This document shows positions 1-12,000 of a DNA stretch of 64,000 nt, one piece after another. The stretch comes from Pyrrhosoma nymphula (Eukaryota; Arthropoda; Insecta; Odonata; Coenagrionidae): NCBI GenBank assembly GCA_963573305.1, contig OY754327.1:180056386-180120385 (forward strand), read 5' to 3'. Position numbers and translations under genes: made by a program. The stretch's first letter is position 1, and each line of letters opens with the position of its first letter. A model generated the notes under the pieces. It was not told the DNA's origin. It saw nothing but the letters and a program-made list of their open reading frames with translations, and did not search any database.

Positions 1-192
1 TCATCGTGGTCGCTCGGCTGCCGTAGATCGTTGGTACTCACGAATGATCCATGATGGGTTAATGAAGGGGTTATCTGTTATTCCATTCATACATCGTATG
101 TGGTTAACAATATTATTTGACGGAAAGAACCATTAGTTGCTTTCTAACTAGCCGTAATCTCCCACAGTACGAAATAAAAAAAGTAAATACCG

Positions 193-552
193 CGTTTGTT
201 TACATTGGGATGATAGGGATCATCTGATTCCATGCATCCAGTACGACAGTGGCGCCGCGGTTGGCAGCTTCAAAAAAGGTATCATGCCGCAATTAGGAGC
301 AGCCCCGCCAAGTTCATTGCGCTTTCATTGTTCTTTTGTTACATTTTTGAAGCCGTTCGACAGGTGGCAATAGTGAGGTTTCTAAAAAGCGAAACTACGT
401 TTGTTTATATTGGGATCGTCTGATTCCATCACTGGCGAATAGAGGCGCCGCATTTGGCAGCTTCAAAAAATGTATCACGCCGAAGTTGGAAGTCTGTTAT
501 CCTTACAATTCTCGTATCCATGGTTAGGAGTCTGTTATCCTTCAGTATCCAT
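193..552. repeat. Local direct duplications
   Basis: Bases 193-299 and 398-491 are diverged copies of one ~100-bp unit (shared CGTTTGTT, CTGATTCCAT, GGCGCCGC and GGCAGCTTCAAAAAA in the same order, about 200 bp apart). Directly after it, AGTCTGTTATCC recurs at 491-502 and 529-540 with similar flanks, a second, 38-bp period duplication. No coding potential is recognisable. Confidence 0.7.
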
Positions 553-1280
553 GACTGCGATCAACGATCGACTATATACATAAATACGTGCATTATAATG
601 TATAAACTTTCGAATTGTGTATAATAAATATGGATAACCATGTACTACTGGTTGAGATTGGAATATTAGGCGAAGACATGATTACCCTGGAGTAGCAAAT
701 GCCATTCCTAATCTGTAGATAACCTGGTTTCTTACAAACTTCTTACTCTTCAAACTCGGTGATGAAGTTTTACAATTCATGATTAAATACAACTTCAATT
801 TTTGTCATGACCTTTTACTTTATTCATCCTCTTTCAAAGCGATGAGATACATTCGATATGCTTAGAGTACATCGAGTGCAAAGAAATTTTACTAATAATT
901 ACGAGACTAAACATCGTGGAAAAAGGAAACGTAATTTTGAAATAAAATAAATACGGTTTGAATCCATTACTATTTCCTATTTCCCTTAATTTTCACTTTT
1001 TCCTCGTTTACTTACGTTTCTGCTTTTATGTTGCCGTCATATTTTACCGCTAAGTGAGCAGTGAGCGACGATTTATTCCACTCACCAAGATGGCCGACCG
1101 CTCTCACTGAGCGCTCACTGAGCCTACGCATTTAGCCGAAACGCTCCGGATCGGCTCCGGAGCAGCTCCGTCGGCTGAATGCACCCATTGATGTCAGCTT
1201 TAGAATACCAAGGGCATTGCTGATATTTTTCGGAGATAGATAAACGAATGGGATACTCTCTATAAATATGATAAAATCCA
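553..1280. other. Unannotated A+T-rich DNA
   Basis: No gene, RNA or repeat could be recognised. A short GC-richer patch near 1080-1190 holds repeated CGCTCAC/GCTCCG words and is not interpretable further. Confidence 0.4.
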
Positions 1281-1322
1281 TGATAGTAAAACGAACTTTG
1301 CTACTTCCACAAAATATTTTAG

Positions 1323-1366
1323 AATGCACAACCGGTTTCAGCAGTTACGCCATCTTCAGGTACATT
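1323..1366 (-). ncRNA. Hammerhead-ribozyme-like motif (best-preserved copy)
   Basis: Read on the minus strand: helix I 5' strand AATGTAC (1360-1366), core CTGAAGA (1353-1359), a short stem-II hairpin with GCG/TGC pairing, core GAAA (1336-1339), palindromic CCGG as helix III (1332-1335), TT as U16.1-H17 (1330-1331), then helix I 3' strand GTGCATT (1323-1329). The two helix I strands pair over 7 bp with one G-U wobble. All invariant hammerhead core positions (CUGANGA, GAAA, U16.1, H17) are present. Predicted cleavage lies between 1330 and 1329. The very short palindromic helix III matches the class known from Penelope-like elements. Activity is inferred, not shown. Confidence 0.6.
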
Positions 1367-1926
1367 GAGACAAATGAGTTTTGCAGCAACAATATATGTA
1401 CAGATCTGAGGGGAAATAGTGTGGTTAAAAAGGTAGGGGATGAGGAGGGGGATGGGGAATGGGATGGGCATATGACTGTTGAGAAAAGGCTGGGTTGAGT
1501 TCACCTTCTTACTTGAGACGGCGTGTCATCATATTTTACGGGATAATGATGAGGTAATGTGACTAGTAGCAAGGGGGAGGGATTTAGAAAGTTCATGTCA
1601 TTCAGAAGATGGCTCGAATCCTTTTGAAGGCCGACCATTCGTTGCTCGTATGCATCCATCTTCTTGCCTTTCAGGATTGAAATTACTCCAATGGCCCAGC
1701 TCCATCACGTCTGGAGAAAGCCGATCAATCGTCCTTATCCTTAAAGCAGGTCTGGTGCTCCTTGGTTTCTTGTTTTGAAATTTCGCCCAGTTTGACCGAT
1801 ATCAAAGCATTTACAGTCATTACAGTAAGTTTATTCTCACTCATTCCCCTCCCCCTTCCTCATCCCCTACCTTTTGTACCCACACCATTTACCCTCAGAT
1901 CTGTATATAGTTGCTGAAAAACTGAT

Positions 1927-1978
1927 ATGCCTCAATGCACCTGAAGGTGGCGTAACTGCCGAGACCGGCAGTGCATTC
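1927..1978 (+). ncRNA. Decayed hammerhead-like motif, opposite arm
   Basis: This is the inverted-arm counterpart of the 1323-1366 motif. Helix I (AATGCAC with GTGCATT) is intact over 7 bp and CCGG is kept. The cores have changed: CTGAAGG instead of CTGAAGA, GAGA instead of GAAA, and C at the U16.1 position. It should be inactive if the model is right. Confidence 0.45.
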
Positions 1979-2022
1979 TGAAATAAATTGTGGAAGTAAA
2001 AAAGTTCTTTTTACTATAGTGA

Positions 2023-5000
2023 CGACCTTCAACCAAGTAAAAGCTTAAACTTCTGAATTTATAATAAAACTCAAATGAACATTTGGCAAGTGACAGGCTA
2101 AAGTCGTATTATTACAGGACCGCAGCGATAAAGTTATACAGATATACAACTACGGGCTGTTCTAATAACTCCCAAAATTATCCTAAGAGGCAGTAACACT
2201 GGTAGCATTAAGAACTTGACATCATCAAGTATAAAATCCCATTAAAAATTCTAACGTGAAGCCAAGTCAAAAATTGAAAAAATATCAATTAGTTTAGGCG
2301 CTTATCGTTTCCTACCATAAGATACTACTAAACGCAATTTCATTAAATCAGATAGATGCTATCGTAAACGGTAAAACTCACAGCCATTGGGTTGGTTCGA
2401 AGAAACGTAGTAAGCCCAAAGTAAGGAGCATTTGATTAACGGGAATTGTAAAGGGCAAGGTTTCATTTACCTTCTGTTAATTTTCTAGTTATTTTTTCCA
2501 TTCAACTCGTGTCAACCAGTCGATAAATATCACCAGGAAGGAATTAATAATCACTGAAAAGAAGCGCAAATAGAACCGAATAGAGGTCATAGCTGCATTC
2601 ATATTTGTATTTGCACAAATATAGCAACGTTTACCAGACTATCAGACAGATATCAAAGCATTATGCAGCTACATACATGTAGCTATTCCCCGAGAGATAT
2701 CAAAGCATCATTATACAGCACATGTAGCCATAAAAATCTTCGAACTCGATAGATCACAGAGCTTGGAGGTTCGCCACTTCATGAGGTATTTCTATGCACC
2801 GCACTGATTCATATGGAATGAAAGCAAGAGCAATCCAAGAAATAAAAAGGAATAGAGAGAGTCTAGTGCGAGCAACAGACCATGGAGAAAAAGGAGTAAG
2901 GGCGAGGAGGAGTAAGGATAAGGTGGAGTAAAGCGGAGAAGGGCGATGCGGCGATAGAGTAATGGACCTTCCGCGGAGGTGAGACGAGAGAGATCTCGCA
3001 AGAGATAAGAGGATGACGATGGCGGCTGAGCGACGAAGCTGCGCGGACGCCCAGCCGTCTGTTTCCACGCTAGAGGAGATTATGGGCGAGTGGTGCACCT
3101 CCCCTCTCTCGTGCTCCCTATTAACGCAATTGGCCACGCAAGATTTTCAGATACGAGTAAGGGCGATGATAGGTGGTGTAATGGGCTAAAGAAAAGAACG
3201 AGCTAATATTATGCGGAGGGAAGAACTTCAAGATCGGAGATCGACGGAGAGAAAGAGAAGGTAAAACTGACTCGAAAAAATAAAGATACGAGAACGTAAC
3301 AAGAACGACAATCGCCTCTAGGGAGTGAGTAAACTTAGTGCTGCCTCCTAATTATAAATTCAAACGCATTAACGATATGTTCGACCTCTAATTAAAACTC
3401 AATGAATTAGCGATTCAAAGCAAGCAAGGACGTAGCCAAGGGAAGGGGGTAGGTCATGTTCCCATAGATATTATGGCCGAAAGGGATTCGTGACTTTTCT
3501 CTCGCTTCCCCAAGTATTTCCATTTTATTTGTCTTCCCTGAAACAAGGCCTTGAGACATGCAAATTCTGGGTTCCATATACCAATAGTGTTCGCATTGGT
3601 TTCGTGCTTCGCCAAATAATGTCGTGTAAACGGAGTGTCCCTAGTGTCTCGTTCAGTTTCTGTTGTGGTTAATAATCATACAGGGTTAGTGAAACGATTA
3701 GGGATAGAAAGTCCCCTGAAACCGATGAATACCCCGCAGAGTTGCATGAATATGAAGGGGTGAGAACACTGAACGTACTAAAACAATTGATACTTGTAAC
3801 TGGACTAATACTGTAGGGAATTCTAGCTCGTTCTTTAACCAACCAAAAACAATTGATTCGATGTATTCGATACGGTAAACATTGAAACCACTGACTATTG
3901 GGCGAAATACAAGATGAATTCTTGACTTATCCAAAACTTTATTGGATTAACTTTTTTCTCATGAACATGCACACATAGATAAATCATTATCACGGACGTA
4001 TATTAAGATTACGCTCGAAAAGAGGAAGTGTTGGAGAAATCAGAGGAATTAGTTTAGAGGAACGAATCAAAATTATTGCCCATTTAGCCAAGGACAACTA
4101 ATGTTTCGCAAACCGAAGCCAACATTAGAACAAAAAACTGAATTGATCAAACATAAATTTAGGCGCAGAGAGTCTAAGTAATGGAGGTATTTTGGGAAAG
4201 GAAGAATATTTTCGGTGAGCGCAATCAAGAAGACGAAATACGAACAAACAATTCTGTCGACAGCTTTGCGTTTCAAGATATTCCTTGACATATACCACTC
4301 ACCCTGGCTATTTTTAATAAAAAAGTATTATATCGTGTCGTCCAGTTTACCTCTTGACCCCCGGGATCTCAAACGCTTGCATGGCACCCAACAAAAGCCT
4401 TTTGCGTGCAATTTATACATATTTCATTGATGGACAGTGGTTCACTTCCCGATACATCTTTCAAGACCACTAAGGGTCACAGATCACATTGGAATTTGCA
4501 TAAAAGGCGCAGCTAAGTAATCGGTAACAATAATTATTTTAATCGGAGTTCATATAAAAAATTTCAGGCGTCGAATGCAGTAATTAGGACGAACCGAGAG
4601 TATTAAATTCGGTATAAAGTTGTATGTGAAGCGTGCCCACTGTAACCTTTGTTATTTTTAACTTTTATGCCCAAGGAATGAGTCACAGAGGCATCAGAAG
4701 AATTAGGTATGGGAGTAAAAGTAGGAGAATCGCTGATATAGTCAGATAGATTCACCGGCGAACAGACGCTGGTCACTCAATTATGTAAGGGATTGCAGAC
4801 ATTGATAAATGCATTAGAAAATTGTCAGTGTGTAAAATACGGAATGAATATTTACCGTAAGAAAAAAAGACAAAAAATGACATTTTTAGGACAAAAAAAG
4901 CGAAGCAGGTCATAAAAGAGAAAGGGCACACATTTGTGCAAGTAGAACAATTTAAAAGGTTTGGGTTGTACTTACGTATGAGGAAAATGGGCATAAAATG

Positions 5001-5195
5001 GATATTGGCGGCTGTCTTCCATTTCATCTTTATTTTCACCGACCGAGCCCCGGCTGAATTGGATATAACAAGAAAAAAATACTTATTAAGAGTGATATGA
5101 AAATGTTTGTGATGGAATGATGACTAACTTATGCCATTTTGTGGCATGGTCTAAATTAAATCAAATATAAAAATAAGGTACTATTATTATAACCT
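2023..5195. other. No recognisable gene; minor repeats
   Basis: This stretch holds no supported ORF. Around 2649-2733 an ATATCAAAGCAT-plus-ACATGTAGC unit occurs twice in tandem. Bases 2880-3320 are purine rich (GAG/GGA runs); open frames there are low-complexity artefacts. The rest is A+T-rich with nothing I can name. Confidence 0.4.
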
Positions 5196-5534
5196 ATTGC
5201 TATTAGAGATGGGCGCCGTCTTGATTTTGGTTGGCGGCGGCTTAGGGGGGAAATAAAGCCGGCGACGTGACGGCACGAACGTCGAGCGTTTGATCGGCGG
5301 CGGCGGCGCAATCGGCGCGGCGTGTTAACGTCTGTTCGGATACGAGAAGAAAAAAGTGAATAACTGGAAAATCTCAGAGCATTTTATTACAACCGTCAAA
5401 AATTTAAATGGCTGTCTTAAATACTGCATCGTCAAGGGGTTAATTTAGCAGATCACAATCAAAATGACAATATTTTACTTTTCACACAGTCACAATGGCA
5501 CGTTATAGGCTATACAAATAGAAAAATAAATGTG

Positions 5535-5711
5535 TCACTGCACTCTATGAACAAACTCTTCACATAAGTCACAGTTTTCATAAATAAAAACTATTTTATT
5601 TAGGCGCTGCGGCTTTACTCTACTTTTCTTGGCTGTGAGGGCGAGCCCACAGATATTGAAACTCCGTTCAATAGGTGTGCTGGTGGCGAGGATCCGCAGG
5701 AACTTGCGCAT
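5535..5711 (-). pseudogene. hAT transposase C-terminal (dimerisation) domain remnant
   Basis: The minus-strand reading from 5711 to the stop at 5535 gives about 58 residues with the hAT C-terminal dimerisation signature: a hydrophobic helix with ILATSTPIERSF, then a GLALTAKKSRV segment and a leucine/asparagine-rich helix (RLNKIVF). In intact hAT transposases this follows the catalytic Glu and sits at the extreme C-terminus, as it does here just inside the left TIR. An in-frame stop lies immediately upstream, near 5720, and no catalytic domain was recognised further upstream. This is therefore a decayed tail of the gene that once mobilised the surrounding element. Confidence 0.75.
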
Positions 5712-6718
5712 CACATGCTAAAGGGACCATGCAACTGAGTAGACGGAACTGAAGCAACATCAACTCTTGAGTGATTCACAGCTAATCTTCAAACAGTTAA
5801 TTTGTAGGACTTATTCACACGCTTATCCACCGCGTTGAGCGGTCCTAACTGGACCAGAAAACATCAGCTTAATTTCCCTAATGAAGCCACATTGTAAGAG
5901 TTATGTGTTAACTTTGTCGCAACTGCATTTCTGCGAGCCCGCGGCGCTTGTCTGGCTCATCTCGATGTTTGTGCTTGGACGATAATAGATACTCTGGTGA
6001 TATGCCTATCCAGTCAGTCCCATTTCGCGAATGAAGGGAACCAATTTTGCAGTCTTTTGAAGGGTGTGTTTGAGAAAAAAATGTTCGTTTTCATTATTTT
6101 TACCTCTCACAAATAATGATATACCATAAATTGATTAATTTACCAACTATCCGGAGGAATAAACTGGTGGTGGAACCAGTAAGTTTTCAGCTATGCTACA
6201 TATTGTATACATTGTCCTTTTCATTTTCAACCATAACGACTTTGAAGGATTTTATATATGTTCTACGTGGTTACTCAATGTATGAAATCCAATATGTTAA
6301 TTTCTCTCGTAATTTATGGAACCTTCTCGTAAAAATGGGACGCAAAATCGGAAGGTGCTCAAATTGCTTTTGTATATCAACAATTTTCCTATTTATTGAC
6401 GCAACACTGACTCTATTCGTGTTTTGCCGACAGCGAATATGATACTCGAAGAATCTGCCGAAGAGAGTGACAGTGATAATGAGGAACAGTATGACAGTGT
6501 ATTACACCGGGAAGGCACAGAGAGAAATGGGCCCAGGAAGACGTGCGTTTTGTTGATGAGAAAGAATGGAAAAAGCAGAACACTCAGTGAAGTATTTTAA
6601 AAATGTATTTACTGAGAGCACACCGTCACAACTTTTCTTGGTTTCGCTTAAGCTGGAGACATTGAAAAGGACGATGAGGAAGAGCAACACGGTTGGGAGG
6701 ATGATAAATTATTTCTAA

Positions 6719-8090
6719 AGCTGGTGTCCCACGGTAATATTTTTCGTAAATTTATTCATGAATAATTCATGAATATTGTCAGTTACTCTGCGCATGCGCA
6801 CGCCAATATTCTGTAAATTTCTGTAAACACGCAAACTCTGTAAATTCTTCAGGAAATTCAGTCACTGATTGGATTTTCTGCGCGCATGCGCTTCGACCAC
6901 CGCCATCACGTTCTCGCAATATCTCACACCTCGAATATTATATTATTATTTAATAAATACGTAATCGTTTGACGTTGGAACTGCGCTTCTCGACATACTC
7001 TTGCCGTTTTTCTTTAAATTGAGGAAGGGATTTGTAGACTATGGGAGATATATTATGGGCAAAATTAACGATAAAACATTTTAAATCAACGAGAGGGAAA
7101 TCCCTCACGTCGTATTTTCTAAAGAACTTTATTTTGAGGTTACTTTGACATAGATTTATGATTTATGCATTTTAATATTAAATTGGTACCGGTCTTGATA
7201 CTTAGCGAGCATCAATTGCTCGACCAGTACATTCGATGCTTCACTCAGAGACTTTCAGAGCGAGAGGATTACGCCTGATTTCTTTATAATTTACGATATC
7301 TGTACGAACTACCTCCAAAAATATGAAGCTCGACCGGATAAGAGTACATTATTATAGTTTTCGCGTATAAATAAGACCAATAGGTGTAATATAAAGAATA
7401 ATACGCGTAATAATAACTAGAATCTGAGGAAAGTATCAGTAGGCCATACCATGAGTTCGGAACCTCACGGCATGTTTCGCCAAATCTCTCTTAATGAGCG
7501 ATAGACTGGTGAGGAGCGCGCTCGCCTTGCGTTCGAAGGAACGTGGTTTCCATTGTAGAAATATTTGGTGAATGAATAAAGTCACAAAATTTTTTTAAAA
7601 CTCAGTAATTCTTACACAGTGATGGATAGTCTTATCAGATCATTATTTCTATCTCTAGTTTCGGACTTTTTCTACGGTGAAGATAGTCTCGGCGACTTTG
7701 GGCTGAGGAACTGCTACATTGGGATTCTGACGTGTTCCATTGTGAGCAAGCATGCCTGTTCTAGCAATTCTTACAGTTTATACGTATGGTTAAAGTAATT
7801 TCCGGGTATTTACAGCAATAGGTGTGTGCTATTCCATATCATGGCTCTTTAGGTCCCGCAAAAATATCTTCTCTGCTTGTTCTTTTCGTGCAGAAAATAC
7901 ACTATTGATGGCAGCACAAAACATTCTCTTCTCGGCCGTCAGCCATTCAGCGTGGAATTCATGAATTTTTCCTGCTCGTGTGGCATGGGGTCCAACAGTT
8001 CACGAAACTCTATTCATGAATATGGAATTTCTTTATGAATATGGAATTCGTGAATAAATTTACGAAAAAAATTACCGTGGGACACCAGCT
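6719..8090. mobile_element. Nested TIR element, 1.37 kb
   Basis: The left end AGCTGGTGTCCCACGG (6719) and the right end (complement, ending 8090) are inverted. They stay similar for about 40 bp (ACGGTAAT, TTTTTCGTAAATTTATTCA). Subterminal tracts are rich in ATTCATGAAT-like words on both sides. No ORF was recognised, so it is non-autonomous. It lies wholly inside the hAT at 5204-9053 and is therefore younger. I could not identify a convincing target duplication and do not assign a superfamily. Confidence 0.75.
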
Positions 8091-9061
8091 CACCTAATGC
8101 GTTTCACATTATGAAAAACTTGCGCTTTCTACTTTTAATTTTCAACTATTTAATACAGCGTAAATTGCAATGTAATTCTACCTCAACTTTACCGTCAAGC
8201 AAATACATATATACATTCCAGTTATTTGTATCAAAACGATAAAAACTATGTAACAAAAAAGTAATAATGTATTAATAATGATAATTTATGTGGATGTATT
8301 GTTACATTTGACATTTAAAAAATTTTAATCATTATTTTTCAAATTTTCGTTATAAGGTTATTTAGACCGTGCGCAACCACTGTCTTGCCAGTAGCCCTCT
8401 AGGCTTATTAAGATTGAAAGACTTATGAAGGATTACATTTCATTTGGGCAAAAAATAAACGAATGCTACCATCCTAATTTTACATTTTTAGCTTGAACAC
8501 AAATTTTGTTTGTTTATACTTTCTAATTCTCTCTCAGTTTTAAACAACCTGACAAAAAAATGTTATCCTAAGAATCGAACGCACGTCAGTAGACATAAAG
8601 CCGCTCTAGTCCCAAGAAATCGAACAAATTACAATTTAAATGGCAATATACCTATCTACTCGGCTACGTTCTTATTACTTCGCACCTATTTCTTCCTGCG
8701 TACTCTGACTCTCCACTATGTCTCACCTACGTTCTTTTTATTGAGCCAAACTCTGTTGCAAAATAAAACCTATCGAAGCCACGCTAAACCAGGCAGCTGA
8801 GCGGACATACGAGACTGGCAGTGGGAAGGGAGAGGAAAGGTTGACAAGACGAACTATTATCGAATTATAGCGTGGCAGCGGAAATCATTCCAAAACGCAT
8901 CTGCTCGAATAATTTGTCAGTACTTTTTCGACTGTAGGACTTGGTATTAAAATCCAAATCCCGCCGCGCCGCCGCCGTTATAATGACCGGCGGCGGAGCG
9001 GCGTGCCTTGTATGGCCGGCGGCGCGGCGTAACCGGCGCGGCGCCCATCTCTAATTGCTAT

Positions 9062-12000
9062 CAATAAACTAGCTACTTGTAGGTCCATGATAGCCATTAG
9101 CAAGGAATAGTTGAAAAGTGGCATATCTTGAAACTAATTAAAATATTCATTGCAAGAGAACCTTTAGGAAATAACTCCGTTTGGGACTTGTGCAATACAA
9201 GTAGGATGATGTTGATCAGGCTGGTTCAAAGATACAACTTCAGAATACCCATTGAAAAAATAATTAACTCGTGACTTAAAATGAATGTATAGTCGGTAAA
9301 AGAATTGAAAATTAGTAACACCCATGTATTAGATCATTTGAGTTGGTATCCAATATACATTCAAGTATTGTCAGGGAAAATGAGATTTTTGAAAAATGTT
9401 AATTATTCAGATTAATTTCTAATTCTCCTCCAGAAGACTAATTTATGCTACTTTATTACGTTGAATGACACCAGGTTAAGAATCTTTTCCTTCATCTCTA
9501 ACCACATCTCAAGAAACAGATTCTTAGCTAATATTTGGTAAGAGCCAAAGAGAGAATGAGGTTTAAGAGCGTAATCTTATCACCCCGAAGTTGCTGAAAG
9601 AAATATTAGCCTCATTAGAAATATTAGTTATTAAGTAAACCTTTGAAATAACCAAAGATAATTTAATTTTTTGCCAATTGAACCAATTCGTTTCGGCTAA
9701 TTGGTTCAAATGTATTTAAATCAACGTCGAAATTTAATCGCAGCGATGACACAGTTTTTCGCTCTGCGATGGACTATCTGTGGACAACTGGTACCCAAGG
9801 GTAGGCAGGTATTTATTTTCTCTAACCTGGATTTTCATGAGTCATTCTTAGACACAAAATAAAGAGGAAAATGCTCTCTACGTAATATGAAATGACACAC
9901 TGAATGAGGCATTGCTTTATTCGTTCATTGTAAACGCAGTTAGTAGGCCTCAAATCACGGTGCATAGGCGGTGAAATGTTCATGGTAATATCCTAGTGAT
10001 TAATGAGGTTATAATATTAGTGAAGAGAGAACAAATCTGCTCATGCTCTGTTCGTTATTTGTTTGATACAGCTCTCCTTTGCTGAACAACTGAGCATCAG
10101 AGTTATATCCTCAACTCCCTTAATTGGACCGGACTGATTTGTGGGTTATAGGTTACGCTTGGTCAATTTCCATTCCCACTAAATTTTTAGTTTTACTTTT
10201 TTATTTTCTCTAATTTATATCGATTTTCCTTACCACTAAATGGGTATTTTTATTTTTACATATGTATTTGTGATAGCTCAACAGCAACATCCCAATAGAA
10301 TAAGTGGCTACAAAAACAGTCTACCGGCTTCTAGGTATTGACACTGTTTTCAAAAATACTCTTTGAGGTATTTATGCCCATTAATCTTCTGAAAATAAAA
10401 AAAAGAAGCGAAAAATTGTTTATTTCCCCTCCCTTCTTCGAAAATTAAAGCCTTCTTTCCTTAGCATTCATTTTGAATGACGGTCGACTAAAGAAAACGA
10501 TAAAGAATAATACCGAGTTAATGTGAAAATTAAAGAAAAAAGCACAAATAAAAATATAGGATCGACGTAAGCCTGTTATTTATAATGCCTGGGAGTTGAA
10601 CGAACCATTTGACGGATACCCAACTGCATAAGAACAGTCACTCTCTAAGAGTCACTCAGCAGCGAGCAAAAATGCCACTCATTACCAAGAAATCAACGGA
10701 ATATGGTTCCGGATCTAATTTGGTGGAAGTAAAGACATAATAGCCAAGAAATATTCGAGCTACTCTTTCAGCAGTCTGCCTCATGCTTTCCTTACACGCT
10801 TTCGTTCGCATCTTCGATTTATTTTTCCTCGTCCATTTATCCCTTTAATCTGCCAATCTCACGACGTTCTTTATTCTCTCCTCCGCTCACCCCTCTCGCC
10901 TCTTCCCTATTCTCCCGCTTCCTGTTCTCTCTCTCTCTCCTTCGTCTATTCTTCCCTGACCTCTTCCCACGCCGCCGAAAGATTCGCGTCAGGACATAGC
11001 CCTCTCCGCCATCCCTTGGCCGTCCCAGTCACCTCAGTCGTCGTCCTCTCTTTCCCTCTCCTCTCTCCCTCTTTCGCTACTCTCTCCGTCGGCGTGGGTG
11101 AGTGACCGGGTGAGGAACGTGCAACCAGCGAGTTAATAGAGGAATGCTTCTCCCTTCAACAATTCCTCGACGAAGTGAAGTAGCACCCTTTTTCATTACG
11201 TACCTTTATTTCAATTTTAGCAACGAATTTTCCCAATTGCGATTATGGATTTCTGTCACTTCATTAACCTCCAAAAGACTGTCTACGTAAACCGTTTATT
11301 TCCACATGAATAGTTAAATTGTTTCGATTACCTGCTCTGCCTTTCAATCTAGCACCATAGTTAAAATTATTAGAACAATATTATGATAACAACTATTATT
11401 TTAAATTTCTCTTACACTGGCATACCCGTTGAGGTATTATTTCGTTCTATATATTTTGGTGGAGAATGAATATAGGTCAATAACATTTCTATGACTATGT
11501 TTCATTCATAATATGTGCACTTCTACTTAATATTTTGATAGAATATCCGTGTGGAATAATCTATATAGAATCTCGGGTGGAATCTACATCTGTTGGACAT
11601 TACACTGATAGAATGAATGAATGAGGCAAGATAAATGAAATTTCGGTTCCCTTTTTTGAGGCGATGACTTGTTTGTGCGATGAATTAACAATTATAACTT
11701 AATGAATGTACAATAAATGAAAAAATTCAGGCGTCGTCCCTTTTATAACATAAGGGCGTTTTCTGAGACGCACTCTTGAAGAACAGTATTTTAAACCTTA
11801 CTATCGCTGAATTGGTATTATTTTTCATAACGAAGAAAACACTGAAAATTGCAAATTTGCGAAATAAATAATTTACGTTAACTGAAAATCTCAGGAAATT
11901 CCGAAGGAGCATTCCTATATTCCACCACCTTCAATAACCGTATTAAACCTTGTTCTCATATTCTTCCGTGTTATGGCTGGTATCCCATCATTCTATGCCA

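Larger units (their letters stand above)
1281..2022. repeat. Inverted-repeat (foldback) element, PLE-like termini
   Basis: Two arms of about 185 bp, 1281-1465 and 1841-2022, are inverted copies of each other. Shared landmarks are CAGATCTG, GGTAGGGGATGAGGA (inverted as TCCTCATCCCCTACC), the GAATGCAC/GTGCATTC block and TTGTGGAAGTA. The ~375-bp spacer has no recognisable ORF. Each arm contains the CTGAAG...GA(A/G)A hairpin typical of Penelope-like pseudo-LTRs, so this may be two inverted pseudo-LTR copies rather than a DNA transposon. No target-site duplication was found. Confidence 0.7.
5204..9053 (-). mobile_element. hAT transposon, 3.85 kb, with 8-bp TSD
   Basis: The ends are inverted: TAGAGATGGGCGCCG at 5204 and its complement ending at 9053. 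They are flanked by a perfect 8-bp direct duplication ATTGCTAT (5196-5203 and 9054-9061). An 8-bp TSD with a TAG-type terminus is the hAT hallmark. Both subterminal regions (about 110-130 bp) are strikingly GC rich, made of GGCGGC-like repeats, unlike the A+T-rich interior. A minus-strand hAT C-terminal domain lies at 5535-5711, so the transposase reads right to left, but its N-terminal part was not recognised. A separate 1.37-kb TIR element (6719-8090) is nested inside. The copy is dead: the transposase frame is broken and interrupted. Confidence 0.9.

Noticed and set aside
6433..6590. Acidic frame EESAEESDSDNEE inside the hAT
   Set aside because: Suggested a transposase N-terminus, but low complexity and nothing supports it downstream.
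10780..11130. Pyrimidine-rich tract as promoter or 5' UTR
   Set aside because: No initiator, exon or splice evidence; composition alone is not enough.
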